Below, piece after piece: positions 50,601-63,285 of a DNA stretch of 64,000 nucleotides (position 1 is its first letter; each line of letters opens with the position of its first letter). A program made the translations under genes and the position numbers. The stretch spans positions 11,458,501-11,522,500 of the forward strand of contig NC_088357.1 in the NCBI RefSeq assembly GCF_036884655.1, read 5' to 3'. Under the pieces are notes generated by a model. The model worked only from the letters and a program-made list of their open reading frames with translations, ran no database searches and had not been told where the DNA came from. Source of the DNA: Musa acuminata AAA Group. Lineage: Eukaryota; Streptophyta; Magnoliopsida; Zingiberales; Musaceae.

Positions 50601-53600
50601 TTAATTTTTAGTCAGAAATATTTCCTCTGTTAGCTTGTTGTCTTTGTGGAGTAGAAATTAAACAATATCATTCTTACTGCAGGCTTGCAGTAGGTATGCT
50701 GCTGTAGGTGGTGAATTTGGTACTCCCGGTATGGTAGCTTTTCTAACCACTGTTGTTTTTCCATTCCTGCTTCTTGACACCTTTCTTCACAAAAGGGATT
50801 CTGGAAGATAGATCATGAATGCATACTCAGTTGCACTGAAAAATGTTCTCTATACAATATCAATGACTTGTCACGTTTGGCTGTTTAGTTCAAAACTGGA
50901 TCAAGTTTTCTTCAGTAACTGACACCTGCTAGGTTTGCATTTATGTCATGTTTGAGTATAGCTTGTGAAGTCTAGTAGAATTTTTATTTTTATTCATGTT
51001 TTTGAATAATTGTGCCTTTTACTTGCTATATTATAAGGGGTAAATAGAGTTATCTTTCAAGTTAGGCTTCCAATTTGAACCTGCCATTTGGAATGTGATT
51101 CTTACATTAGACATGCATGCAATTATGAAGAATGCTCTCCATAGCGAGTTTTGGATCTTCATTTCTATAAGATATGGGGTTCTCTGCTGCTTCAAATGGT
51201 ATCCAAACAAAGTTTGTTTAACAAACCAGTCCTTATATGAGAAATTACAGCAGTGCTACTGCATGTTGGAGTGATACTAATATGAGCAAGGAGTACAACT
51301 ATGAATAAAAGCAGAATTCTGCTGTGTTTCAAAATCTGGATGAAAATTTCTGGCCTTTGATAATTCTAATTTGTTGCAAATTTGTAGAAGTCAAGGAGGT
51401 GGCGAAGTAAACAAAAATAAAATCAAACAAGAAGAGATGGGTGCTGTTGAAGAAATAAATCAAGAAGAACCAGAAAGTGCTGCAATATGAGAAGAGTTGA
51501 GCATGGCGAGAGATTCTGAATTTAGAGATTTGGAATTTGAAGTGGAAGCAAAGGTGGAGTTTGGTCATGAAGAATTTCATATTGAAACAAATTTTTTGGA
51601 TATGCAATAGATGAAGAGACAGTGGTTAAGGCATCGATTAGTCCACAAGTATAATCTAGACTGCATAGTACATCTAGAGTATCAAAGGAACTTGCATGGT
51701 TAAGAATGAAGAATAAACAAAGAAGAGATAACAATTGAAGACCAAATCCCATTTCTAGTCACCAAGATTAACAAAGATGTGCAGAGTTAGCCATACATGA
51801 AATTGAAACCTTTGAATGTGTTCTTTGATCAATGTTTGAGCAACCTACTGGTGCCACTGGAGAAAATTGAACCTGTTATCAATGTGTAATTCAATTTCCT
51901 TGATGATTTTGGTTCAAAACTGATTCCTCCAAGTTAACTGGATAATTGTTAATTGGTATGCCATGAGATATTGAATGAAGAAGATCTTCTTCATAAATGC
52001 AATAAAGAAGTGCAATCTAGACGGCATAGTACATCTAGAGTATCAAAGGAACTTGCGTTAAGAATGAAGAATAAACAAAGAAGAGATAACAATTGAAGAC
52101 CAAATCCCATTTCTTGTCACCAAGATTAACAAAGATGTGCAGAGTTAGCCATACATGAAATTGAAACCTTTGAATGTGTTCTTTGATCAATGTTTGAGCA
52201 ACCTACTGGTGCCACTGGAGAAAATTGAACCTGTTATCAATGTGTAATTCAATTTCCTTGATGATTTTGGTTCAAAACTGATTCCTCCAAATTAACTAGA
52301 TAATTGTTAATTGGTATGCCATGAGATATTGAATGCAAAAGATCTTCTTCATAATTGCAATAAGCAATCTAGAAGGTGGGTGTCACATATCAGAAGCCAA
52401 TGATGTTGGCGGTTTGAGTCTAAAGTCAAGTTTGAGTCTAGTTAGCACTGATGTAGAAACATTTTCAATATTGTGTGATTCTTGGATAAACTTTATATTT
52501 GTTGATATATTAAAGATTTTTTGCAGTGTATTTTCATGTTAAGAGTTTTTACAAGTCCTATTTCACTAGGATTTTTTTTAGATTTCTCTTTAGGCAGGTT
52601 TTAGAGAATAGTCGGATCCAATATTTTTGAAATGTAGTTTTAACATGATTTTAGTGGTGACTTTGTTCCTCATTTTTATTAGATACATGGTCCTTTGATT
52701 TCATCAAAATGCTCTAAAACAGCCTATTGTGTAGACCACTCATATAGTATCACTCATTTGTGAACTAAGGCAATAAATCTTGTGCAATACAATGAAAAGT
52801 GGGAGAAAAGAAACAAACATGTGTTGAGATTGGGCAAGCGACCTATATTGACAGTAGGCCACCAGAGAATAGATGATGATAGGTACTTTATGCTCATTTA
52901 TGTTACCACTTTACCACTTTCTCTTTGTTTCACTTTGTCTTCTTATTCCTTTTCTTCTCATTGTAAAATTGGTAATCAAAGTTGTTAAAACTTAAAAGAC
53001 TCTGAATTGAGCAACAATTAGTTTAATATATGGGATAAATATGGCAAATTTCATAATTTGTATTTTCTTATTATATCTTATTCTTTTAAGTTTTATGTAA
53101 CTGCATAGCATCTAGCTCTTAGAAGATAGATATATTGCTTGTTTGTTGCCCACATTTGTTTCAAAAGGTTGGTTGCAAAGTCTTTCATGAAATGAAAATT
53201 ATAAGCCATAATATGGAACTTTAGTTGGTCTGTTTAAGTTGTGGCATAGGTGCTTTTGAAATTTATTTGGTTTCATGCTAGGAAGATCTTTCCATAGATC
53301 TATTTTCTTAGTACTTGTCAGGGTATTTGCTGAAAATTGATAGAAGAAGAAAGACCATAGTTACCTTTGTGGATCAGTTTCAATCGGTGATATGGGGTGT
53401 CAGATGTATCAGGGATAGATGGTGTGTAGGACCATAGGATAAGGTGCTTTGTTACCGTTTATGCCATGCATAGTTTGCTATATCAGCCAAAACACTGGAT
53501 TCATATTAGTTACATTTTAAGGGAGATCTGATTGTGACCAACTTTGATTTCTTGGACTTATAGTGAGAAATCAATAGAATTAAACAAAGTCCAAAAATAA

Positions 53601-56600
53601 TTGGTTGAATTTGACTAATATAGCCGATTTGATAGCCTTAAAAGAAGAAAAATAAAAGAGAGGTGAGGAAAGACAAGATGGAGGAAAGAGAAGAAAGAAA
53701 CTTGTGCCTTTGGAATTGAGACGGAGGTTATGTTCTTTGTTGTACTGCTAGGTGCTAGGCAGTGGCCAAACACCATTGCTGTAATGTTCATTGTTCACTG
53801 CCATATAGGACAGAATGGTAAGGATGTCCGGAGAGAAAAGTGAAGCATAGAGAATTGCCATTAATATAAGGATGCTATCTTAGAGAAGGGAGTGGTGATA
53901 GGATTTGTAATTCATTCCAGATCCCATGATAATTCGCTTCATTATGCTCTAGTCCACTAGACACCTTTTATATATTGCCAGTCAGTTAAAGAGAAATATA
54001 AGTTTGAAAGAGATGAGGATCAACCTTCCCTGTTGTTTCATTAAAGTATGATGTCAGCTGAACCATATCATCACTGATCTTGGCTGCTAATTGCGTAACA
54101 GCAGAACTCAGTTGTCTTTTAATTTTTGTGTTTTGGCCAACATACTCCCTCTATATCCCTTCTGCAATATGGAATCTAGTTGCTTTCCAACTTTATGGTG
54201 GATCATTAGGTTTGCTTAATTAGATTCTTGGTGTTGTTTTATTTTGTTATATATGTATGTAAAGGTCTATATGATGAGTCATTTTTTTGGCTTCACAAAT
54301 ATTTATCTTCTCAGTACGTTTGAGAGCTCCAAAGTGGTTAAAATGTCCAACCGGTGTATCATTTGGTTTTGGTGGCAAGATTGTATCATTTCGGCCTTGT
54401 CAAACAGCACCGGGAGTTCCACCATCTTCTTCAGAGGTAAACCTAAGATGTCATCAAGTGTCTTTTGATGCTTTCTGATTGAATTTCTTCTTTTCTTTCA
54501 GGTTTATGTGCATGATTTAATCACTGAGCAAAGTTTGGTGAGACGGTCCACTGAATTTGAAGCTGCAATACAAAATGGGGAAAAAGCATCACTTTGTGCT
54601 TTATGTGAAAAGAAGTCACATGATTCTATGTGTGTCATCTTTATAAAAGAATTTGGCCCTTGTCTTATTAATAGGCAACATTTTGTTTAAAATTTTGTTT
54701 TCTCTTCCTAACAGATTGGAAGATGACAAAGAAACATGGGGCTTTTTGAAGATTATGTTTGAGGAAGAGGGAACAGCTAGGACTAATTTGCTTTGCCATC
54801 TCGGTTTCACTATACCAGATGAGAGCAGTGATAATACCTCTGATAATCTTGGAAAGCTATTAGATAAAACTCTTGATCTTGATAACAGTTCATTGGTTGA
54901 AGGTGAAGCCAGTCTTTTTGCTATTGACAACGGCGAAGAGTTCTTTAACAAACCTCAAATTAGTGAGGATATTTTGACAGACGAAGATAGTGTTGTTCCT
55001 AATGGGAAAGAAGTTCACAAAGAACTTGAAGAACCTACAGGGACTAGTGATCCTGCAGTTGATGATAGCATTCAACGTGCTTTAGTTGTTGGAGACTACA
55101 AGGGAGCTGTTCTACAATGCATTGCTGCAAACAGAATGGCAGATGCATTAGTTATTGCACATGCTGGTGGTCCGTCGTTATGGGAAAGTGCACGCAATCA
55201 ATATCTTAAGAATAGTCTCACACCTTATTTAAAGGTATTAATGTTTTAATTAAGCATTAATTTTCAAGTGTTTCTCAAATAGATTTTTGCTTTGTTGTAT
55301 TAATGTGGATTGTTCAGGGACACATTTTACATAACTTTCTTTGGGCAGAATTTTCTGGAGGTTAGTATTCTAATTTTGATGCCAGTTATTTTCAGGTTGT
55401 ATCTGCAATGGTGAGTAATGATCTCATTACCCTGGTTAATACCAGACCCCTGAACTCATGGAAAGAAACTCTTGCTCTTCTTTGCACAGTAAGTTCTCCT
55501 TCATTTAAACAAACCAACATTGCTGTATCTATTTGTTCCCTTGTATATCTCCTGTTATCAAGTATTTTAATATTTATTTGGTTCCTTTAAGAACAATGTA
55601 CTCTTCTTTTGTTTTATGGCAACTTTATATGTAGACTTTAGAAATTTCTATAGTCAAGCTGGTTATAATTGGGTTCTTTGATGAGATATTGCCTTTCCAT
55701 CAAAAACTAGCGCTTCTAAGAATTTGGTCTTCCCTTTGTCTTTGATTACAATGGAACTATTGAATACCAAACATGTTTTTGTAAGGACAGCCTCATTGAA
55801 GAAAACAGCCTGATTGAAGAAAGCTATACCACCAAAAACATTACAAAGGTAACATAAATTAGAATGAAGAGATTAAAGTGCTCTTCCTAGCTAGGTATTA
55901 AATCTTTTCTACCCAAATGTTAGGGCTTGGCTAACTGACTTGTTGAATTTGGCATAAAACTTGAACTTAATTTAGATTCAAAATTAGAGTTTTGGCTGAA
56001 CATTAGCGTTGAATATGCATAGGCTGTAAGATGTTCTGTGTTTTTATGGACTTTACTGGCAGGTCTCAAAAGTTAATATGCTTTAAAAAATGTAATAAAG
56101 GTGCTGATCTTGTTTAAACAGATCTATTTCCTGTTTAAGTGATGATAGATATTGTGCTTTCGGGTTTCATTGGGTTCTGCATCATTTGTTTTTATTGTAG
56201 ATAAAATTTAATTATCTTCCTAAATACTTGCATCCTCTATTCTAGTATGTGCCATGTTAAACTTTACTTAAATGGAAATAGGTAAGAAGAATAAAATTGG
56301 TATAATGTGAAATGACTTGAATCTCTGAATTAATTTCTTTACATTGATTCGTAGCCAGATGTGCATTCCTCATCATCTGGCTTCCTGCCTCCATGTCAAT
56401 TATTTATATGTGTGTTATGTTCCTCACTCTCATGATTTATGCTATCATTGCAATGTAACAGTTTGCACAGAAAGAGGAATGGACTGTTCTGTGTGACAGT
56501 CTGGCTTCAAGACTTATGACTGCAGGAAACACACTTGCTGCAACTTTCTGCTATATCTGCGCTGGAAATATTGACAGAACTGTGGAAATTTGGTCACGCA

Positions 56601-59600
56601 GCCTGAAGCCTGATAGTGAAGGAAGGACTTACATTGATCTTCTTCAGGTAGCTTCATTAAATCGCAAGCTTAATTATCACTTATGAAAACCAGCAGAATA
56701 ATGTTTTTTTTTTGCCTTATCATAGGATTTAATGGAGAAGACTATAGTCCTCACCCTTGCAACTGGACATAAGCGGTTTAGTGCTTCATTGTCTAAACTT
56801 GTGGAGAACTATGCTGAATTACTAGCTAATCAAGGGCTTCTCACTACTGCAATGGAGTATTTAAAACTATTAGGATCGGAAGAACCTTCACATGAACTTG
56901 CTATCTTGAGAGATCGAATTGCTCTCTCTGCTGAAGGTTGTCTAAGAGACTTCATTGATTACTAGATCTGTCTTTTGTAGTTTAAATAAACTATAATTTT
57001 CTTTGGTGATGATTATGAATGATTTTAGTGCTACTAATATGTTTATCTGTGGAAATTAATAAACTTGCGCAAGCCATTTTGTAATAACTTATAACTTGGT
57101 TTCCTGATGATTGTGAATGATTGTTCTACTATCATGTTTCTGTAAACGGTAATAAACTTATACAAGCCACTTTGGTCTAATAATAAGATAGTTCAACTTT
57201 ACTGTCCTATGGGTTTGATCATTTCCCCCTTTCACGATCTAAACTGTTTTCACTGGATAAATTGGAGGCTTTTGATAGAATGATTTCAGCCTGTTTGACA
57301 TAAAAGAATCATGTTGCATGTCTTCTAATCCCTCCTTTTCTGATTCATCCTCAGTGTCTTCACTGCTACATCATGGAAGAATGTCTTGGTCATCATTTTA
57401 TTACATTGTTATGTTCATCTATAGTGTTTTTCTTCAAATCTTTACAGTCTCATCTGGATCTAATAGGCATCAGTCACACCTTTTTATGCATTAAATTACT
57501 CAAATGAACCATTGTCCTTAAATCTTTGTTACTGTATATTCTTGTTTTACACCATTAGAATAAGTTTGTCCCTTCATAAGATGCTTCCACTATTGCTGGT
57601 ATATTTGCCTGCACTAAGCTAGAGGCATTGAGGCTACCTGATGATTGTATTTACCTGTGCCAAGTAGAATGTACTGTGTCAGTATGATATCAAAATCGAG
57701 ATATGGGATTATTGTGGATTCATTGCTGATAGTTCCTCCTTGGTTCTACCTTATCTGGAGAGCTCTGAGAATTTCTTCAACCACATCAAATGTGTGGTCT
57801 TCCTAAATCCTAACCTCTCAAGCATCCTCTCAACTATATCTCTTTAACATGGCACTTTTTCCTCTTGGATATGATCTACTGTGAGTGTGAGCATTTATCT
57901 TCTCCCATTGCCCACCCGTACTTCATGTCCCCTGCCACCAACCTACTTACTCAATCCTGTTCTTATGATGGTATTATCCTCAGCCCAATTACAATGCTTC
58001 TTGCTTTGCTGATTGACTATAGCTGGTAAATGCTGAAGCACAGTATGCATGTTTTTATTACAGTTTCTTCTAAATATAACATTGGTATTTACTGGATATA
58101 TTTGTCATAATGATTACTTGATGCAAATTGGACAAATAAAGGGTTTATGTTTCTTCATTTTAGACCATTGAAAATCATTATTTCCTTCTTAACTGGTCAG
58201 TTTGAAAATCACTGGATATATTTTGTCATTTATGTGGATAATGTTTGGCTCTGGCTCTTCTTTTCTCTTTTTCATTCTCATTTCTTTCTGCTTGAGGTGG
58301 AGGGAGAATGCTTTAAACATTCTATACGTTGCTTATCAGCCATGCAATTCAGATAAATTTCTAGTTCTGTAATATTAACACACTATAATCTTGTACTTTT
58401 TACATTCTTTGTCAGAGAGGGAGGCACCGAAAGGTCTGTTTTATGAAAATACTTCATCACAAGCTAAATCTGATTATGGTGCAGATCATTCCAGCTATGG
58501 TGCTGTAGACCAATTGCAGAGCTTTTTTCAGGTTATATTCTGTATTATCTTGTAAAATTGGTTTACTGTTTCCTTTCGATATTCTACTGATGTCTTTCTG
58601 AGTAGATTATGGCTCTCATCAAAAAATAAATTGTGTTCAAATTAGGATAAGAGTGTATCCCAACCACATCACAATGTTGCTGGTGCTCCACATGCTGAAA
58701 TCTATCAGCAATCTCCTGGTTCTGCTTATGGAGGATATCAACATGTGCAACAGAAGCCACAATTCCCTGATTTTAGCAACCCCATGCTGTTTCAACCAGC
58801 ACAGCCAGCTCAAATGTTTATCCCATCACAGACGAGCCAGGTTCCACAGGTACCTGTTTAATTTCTTGGTGGCAACCAATGGTAGTTGCTGCTTGTGTTC
58901 TCATGCTGTTTCTTTAATATTAAACTGTACCAACTGTTGTCATATGTTGTTTTGGTGACCTCAGAATAACTTTTTTTCAGCCCTGACATCAAGTTTTCTG
59001 TTCCAGTTTAATTTGCATTCAGAAATGCACTTCTGAAAAAGTAAATTTGGTCCCCAAAGTTACTGTTAGTATGGACAGATGTATGTAATTGGTCCAAGAG
59101 GTTTAGCCAAGCAAATTCTGTGAGAATTGCTGATTTTGATTTTGGTTATATTTATATGCAGAGTAGTTGAGAACTTGAGATTGTGTATTAAATTCTAGGT
59201 ATCCATTTCAGAATTATGCTCCAGCAATAAGGAAGTGGATCCCTCTGGGAATCATAATTTCTAACCTTTGGAGTCACGGTTACTAGCTTCAAAGACTGCA
59301 GAAAAAGAAACTGGCATCTGGCAACTGGAGCATTATTGAAGAGGAGAGGAGAGAACTGTAAAACTATTTTTGAAAAAGGAATAAAATGTGTAAAACATAA
59401 TAGAAAAGGAAAAGAGAAAAAAAAGTTAATTTACAATAATACTAGCTATAATAAAAAGAATTTATTGTTAATTTTATGTTTTGGTGAAAAAAGCTCCATA
59501 TTAGTAACTTTAAAAAATTGTATACATATTTATATGTGTAGATCTTGTCCCAATGCCTCCTAACTTTATCTTTTTAGATCTTGTCCATTCCCAGACCGGC

Positions 59601-62600
59601 ATCTTATAATCTACTTCCAGCAACTAAGCTTTTATGTTGTATCAGCTATCTAATATATTGAGCTAAGACTTTATAAAACCTCACTGCTTCGAGCCATTTG
59701 TGCAAGTTGTGCTTGTGGTATATGGTCATGGGACATGGCCAGAGTACAAAAATTTGTAAATTAAGATAGAAAAAAGGCTGATCTTGAAGGTTGGATTTTT
59801 TAATTAAAGGTTTATTTTGAATTAATATCAACAAATCATTTACATAACAAATGTTATACATTGTAATAGTTTCTCTGTATATATTTTAATAATTTTCTCT
59901 TTATTGCATGTGTACTAGTATTTATTCAATATGTTTTTTTTTTTCATTTTCTTTCATGAATCCACCAGTAATAATCTTGTTTGATGTCAGCAAAATTTTG
60001 CTCCACCTGCTGCTGCAGCACAGCCAACAATAAAACCCTTTGTTCCTGCAACCCCTGCAGCCCTTAGAAATGTGGGACACTATCAGCAACCTATCTTGGG
60101 TTCTCAGCTATATCCGGTCTGTATGTTTTTTGCCATTTGCTACATATTTTGGTCAATTGTTTAATCTTAATTTTGTACGCTCTTTCTGTAGGGTGTTGCC
60201 AATCCTGTCAATCAACCTGGACCTCCAGTTCCTGCTTCACATGGTGTTGGTACATCTCAACCAGCAGCCGCCACTGGGCACAGATTTGCACAACCTGCTG
60301 CACCTGGCTCTGCACCTGGCTCTGCACCAAGGGGTTTCGTGCCAGTTCCCAATCCCAATTTTGCTCTGAGGCCTGGTATGAGTCCTGTACAACCTTCAAG
60401 CCCAACAAAAGCATCACAAGTGCAGTCAGCGGCTGTTCCATCAGCTCCTCCACCTACAGTACAAACAGTTGATACATCAAATGTGCCTGGTAATACTTGT
60501 CTCTGAATGTTCAAAATTATTTATTTCATTTTGTGTTGGTTTCACTTATAACCTCTCTGTAGCTAAAGTATTTTTGTAATGCTTTTCTATATAATTTCGC
60601 CTGTGAAAATGTGGACATTGACATTTGTATTTTGTTAACCACGCATGCATTTGACCTCTTATTATTAGCTTGATCAGCTATTTATGGATTATCACGAATA
60701 TCTTATGCTTCTTGTGTTTAATTTCATGCATCTTGATGCTTGATGGGAAGAAGGAACTGACACCTTTGCTTGACAAAGGAGTGAAAAACAGAGACAGAAG
60801 CTTATCTTTCACATCTATCCAGATGCAGATAAACCTGCCATGGTAGTTGGGATATTATGGCTTTTGTTGTTGTCATGCAATCGTGCTTATGCAAATGCCA
60901 AGTTAAATATTTAAGTAAAGATTGAATTAAATTTAGAATTACTAGTGTTTTTTTTTTAGAGGAGTTACTGTATTAAGTTGTTTATTTTGGCATTAAATTT
61001 CTGTTGTTGCAAGGCTGGAAATGAGACCAAGCTATGTCAGGTCCAATGAGTCATGTTGCATCATAGTTAGGTTAGTGCCAATCCATTTGGGCTTTTGGTT
61101 CCTGATCAAGCCTGCTCAAATTAGCTCAACTAAGCTTTTGGATCACGGTTTGGTTTGGCCTAACTTGGCTCAATCTATGCAAAGCCTTTATTATAGTGAG
61201 AATGTGATCATCCTAGACCTCGAGGCACAAAAAAGACCAAGTCCTCAAGTTCCTGCTGCACTATGTGCAGCTCTTTTCCTGTCAAAAATTGCTGTCGGTT
61301 GCGGCATTTGCTCTCAATTCGATGTCAGTGGCTTCCCCAAGATAGATTCATTGCCTCCATCACTTAATGAGCCAAGCTCCTTGCATCACACCCACTTTGA
61401 CAAAGGACAAAGCAGGGGCCCAGTGTGTACTTCTGCCCTTTGCTCCTACATGCCTATCATATCTGCTGCTGTAGCCACCTTGTCCTCGACCAACAAAGGA
61501 AGAGGGAAAATGATGCGAAAATAGGGGAAATGTTGGTAGTAACTACCTATGTCATAGTTGTTAGTGTAGTGGAACAGCAGAGTCGCAGGGTTGCTCCTAC
61601 ACTGGTGCCTTTTCTGTTTCATTTTGGAATTAAATACGTTTTATTTCATTCTGAGTCATCCAGCTGGGTCGTGCTAGGCTTTGGCTTTTTCCGAGCTGCA
61701 CCTAAATTTTTTTGACTTATGCCTGATTCAGCCAGGTCTTACAAGCAGTTGCAACAGGCCAGAGTTTTGTATGGACGAGCCTTGGCTTGGCCCACTATAT
61801 GCCCATATAGTTCCTACTCTTTATGTTGTGAAGCCTCATGGAAAGTGAAAGCTCCCAAGGTTTCCTGCATAATCTCTTATTTTTTTTATTGGTCATTAAT
61901 TTTTCACTCTCTTCAAGTCTCTTAGTTGCTCATTGATACTTATCAATCTTTCAGTGTGTTCTGATGAGTGTTTGGTGAATAATACTTGTGTGTGGTTGGT
62001 CTGTTTAAATTTACTGATATCTAAGGTTCTTGGTCTTTGTTTGTGCTCTTCATGATGTGTATATATTCTTACAATTTTGGTGTCTATGCCCACCTCCCTT
62101 CATAAGCTGTTATGTGATAACACTATGAATTGCACAATTTAAAACATGCTAACATGCAAGTTTCTCTGTGTGCTCTTACAGCTGAATTGAAGCCTGTTAT
62201 CACCACTTTGACCAGACTATATGATGAGACATCAGTAGCTCTTGGAGGATCTCATGCAAATCCATCTAAAAAGCGGGAAATTGAGGATAACTCAAGGAGA
62301 ATTGGATCGTTGTTTGCAAAACTTAATAGCGGGCACACATCTCCTGATGTTGCTACTAAGCTTGTTCAGCTTTGCCAGGCTTTGGATGCTAGGGATTTTG
62401 CTGGTGCATTACACATCCAGGTACACGTGTCACTTACTAGAAAATTATTGCTGCTAGTGAGAGAACCATCTTCATCCATACTTTATAATTATTTCATTCA
62501 TAAGCTACATCGAGGAAGTTAAGTATATGCATATTATTATGACTTTGTTTCTCCTCTGCACTAGGTTCATTCTTTATTGTTTTACATTTGTCTCTGGAAG

Positions 62601-63285
62601 CATACTGCCAATGTATATCAATCATGAAGGGTTCTCTAAGGATAGGAGAAAGCATTAACAAAAACTATCTGCAGTTTTTAACTTTTCCTCTTTGGTTTAT
62701 GAGATCATTAGCAGGTTTTGTTACTGTTTTTGAGTTGGACATGTCCGATTATTCTTCAAAAATAATACAGTCCACTTGAGCAACATCTTCCTGCCTTCTC
62801 CACTTGAGATTATTTACTGATTATTTTTAAGCATGTGAAAGCGGCGGCCTAGTGCATGATGCCCCTATCAATGGTTTGGGCATAGTGACACAGTTATTAC
62901 CCATGCAAGTAGAGGCGATTTATGTGAGTTGAATCCTGGTTATATCAAGGTCCCGAAGGAGTGACCTTACAATAGCACCAAATCTCACATGTACCAACAG
63001 GATGTTTTAGTGAACCCTATTAATATAAGAAATTAGTGAAATATGTCAATACGTTTTGGTTTAATTGTTTTTCTAGACAAGTTTATCATGTTAAAATTGC
63101 TATTGGTGTTGCTTAATTGAATATCTCGCAATCTATAGTGCCCAACTAAAGCTTAGTATTTTGTTGGTTGACAAATTGTTTCATGGTGCCAGGTGGACAT
63201 GGCAAGAAGCTATTGGAATGAGTGCGATGTCTGGGTTGCTTCATTAAAGCGAATGATCAAGACAAGGCAGAGTGTCAGATTATAA
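38621..63285 (+). CDS. SEC31: SEC31, outer COPII coat subunit
   Basis: SEC31 pairs with SEC13 to form the outer cage of COPII vesicles at ER exit sites. Exons: 38621-38940, 39135-39189, 39290-39412, 42491-42587, 42684-42720, 42821-42926, 43160-43217, 45560-45657, 45780-45899, 50683-50728, 54315-54436, 54502-54629, 54715-55234, 55396-55488, 56462-56647, 56726-56936, 58416-58531, 58646-58849, 59991-60116, 60192-60489, 62182-62420, 63193-63285; 3396 nt, 1131 residues, close to Arabidopsis SEC31B (about 1100). Residues 1 to about 350 are the WD40 propeller ([65 protein letters not shown]). About 525-775 are the alpha-solenoid ([38 protein letters not shown]). About 775-1025 are Pro/Gln/Ala-rich. 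The C-terminal helical region starts [15 protein letters not shown] and ends [16 protein letters not shown]. Intron 5 has a GC donor. Confidence 0.95.
39413..42490. other. SEC31 intron 3
   Basis: A 3.08 kb intron between FPSLK and SAGSGAQ. It contains a degenerate repeat of about 69 bp (40640-40840) and a GC/CT-rich segment (41410-41700) with GAGGCCTCCCCTAGGCGAGG, possibly an AGGCG-type repeat. No coding exon was seen. Confidence 0.65.
40640..40840. repeat. Degenerate tandem repeat, about 69-bp unit
   Basis: The motif AGTACAATCGTATTTGCTAG recurs about 69 bp downstream as AGTACAATTGTATTTGCTAG, each followed by AATGAG and preceded by ACGAA/ACAAGAAA..GTYRAYAG. A third, weaker unit flanks them. 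Confidence 0.65.
42721..42820 (+). other. GC-AG intron in SEC31
   Basis: The exon ends GTTACAAG and the intron begins GCAAGT, the classic strong GC-donor context, ending TTTCAAACAG. Joining gives [16 protein letters not shown] in frame, matching the family. Confidence 0.9.
43218..45559. other. SEC31 intron 7 hosting a hAT MITE
   Basis: A 2.34 kb intron between GHTK and GVIAMSW. It contains the 702-bp MITE at 43580-44281. A second pair of related stretches (44870-44990, TTAGAGTAAAAGG... and AATAGGAGTAAAAGG...) is short and weak. Confidence 0.75.
43580..44281. mobile_element. 702-bp non-autonomous hAT-type element (AGGCGCTCG family)
   Basis: The inverted ends are CAGTGATTTAAAAAGCGC and the complement of GCGCCTTTTTAAATCGCTG. 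An 8-bp direct duplication GATCAGTC flanks it at 43572-43579 and 44282-44289. The sub-terminal regions are rich in AGGCGCTCGCCCGAGCGCC-like motifs. The GC-rich middle has no conserved coding frame. Confidence 0.93.
47030..47054. repeat. TG then TA microsatellite
   Basis: (TG)n followed directly by (TA)n in SEC31 intron 9. Confidence 0.85.
47185..47350. repeat. Repeat with GGCGAGGC / CCGCCTAGG motifs
   Basis: GC-rich island in an AT-rich intron with GGCGAGGCAAGGCCC, CCGCCTAGGTGGATGCC and CTTGGGCATTGGG. It is similar in flavour to 41410-41480 and to the ends of the 702-bp MITE. No flanking duplication was found. Confidence 0.4.
48236..48698. repeat. Tandem duplication copy 1 (463 bp)
   Basis: Runs from CTAGTGAATGAAAGTACTC to AAAGGGCCTCGGATAGCCT and is followed immediately by a near-identical copy. 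It includes a (TA)n tract at 48317-48338. Confidence 0.93.
48699..49160. repeat. Tandem duplication copy 2 (462 bp)
   Basis: Differs from copy 1 by a few substitutions (for example CACCTAGCGCC for CACCTAACACC) and by a T-rich tract replacing the (TA)n microsatellite. Confidence 0.93.
51653..52013. repeat. Tandem duplication copy 1 (361 bp)
   Basis: Starts AATCTAGACTGCATAGTAC. The block contains broken frames resembling [17 protein letters not shown] but no identified domain. Confidence 0.92.
52014..52365. repeat. Tandem duplication copy 2 (352 bp)
   Basis: Starts AATCTAGACGGCATAGTAC and is nearly identical to copy 1, with small deletions (for example TGCGTTAAG for TGCATGGTTAAG). A third start, AATCTAGAAGG, follows at 52366 but diverges at once. 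Confidence 0.92.
55489..56461. other. SEC31 intron 14
   Basis: A 0.97 kb AT-rich intron between LLCT and FAQKEEW. No embedded feature was seen. Confidence 0.75.
56937..58415. other. SEC31 intron 16
   Basis: A 1.48 kb intron between ALSAE and the variable Pro/Gln-rich region. It contains two similar stretches (57010-57080 and 57105-57180, TGATTATGAATGATT.../TGATTGTGAATGATT... with AAGCCA) that form a weak direct repeat. Confidence 0.6.
58850..59990. other. SEC31 intron 18
   Basis: A 1.14 kb AT-rich intron between SQVPQ and QNFAPP. No embedded feature was recognised. Confidence 0.7.
60490..62181. other. SEC31 intron 20
   Basis: A 1.69 kb intron between [10 protein letters not shown] and AELKPVI. 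61015-61860 is less AT-rich than its surroundings, with GCCTGCTCAAATTAGCTCAA and TTGGCTTGGCCC motifs. It may be a retroelement fragment, but no domain was found. Confidence 0.5.
62421..63192. other. SEC31 intron 21
   Basis: A 0.77 kb intron between ALHIQ and VDMARSY, with GT and AG ends. Nothing else was seen. Confidence 0.75.

Larger units (their letters stand above)
45900..50682. other. SEC31 intron 9, the largest in the gene
   Basis: A 4.78 kb intron between VGIYNIE and ACSRYAA. It carries a TG/TA microsatellite (47030-47054), an AGGCG/CCTAGG-rich stretch (about 47185-47350), a GC-rich patch (47460-47700) and a tandem duplication (48236-49160). Nothing coding was recognised. Confidence 0.7.
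50729..54314. other. SEC31 intron 10
   Basis: A 3.59 kb intron between EFGTP and VRLRAPK. It contains the duplicated 361-bp block (51653-52365). The flanking 51380-51650 and 52370-52760 may be remains of the same transposon-like unit. No exon was recognised. Confidence 0.7.

Noticed and set aside
51380..52760. Complete LTR retrotransposon
   Set aside because: The repeats are direct and abutting, with no internal gag-pol, primer-binding site or polypurine tract that I could recognise.
60137..60514. Alternative frames on both strands in the Pro/Gln-rich region
   Set aside because: They overlap SEC31 exon 20, whose frame is supported by phase and by the Pro-rich family pattern.
61021..61715. 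Plus-strand frame of 167 residues in SEC31 intron 20
   Set aside because: No recognisable family, no splice support; more likely chance or a transposon fragment.
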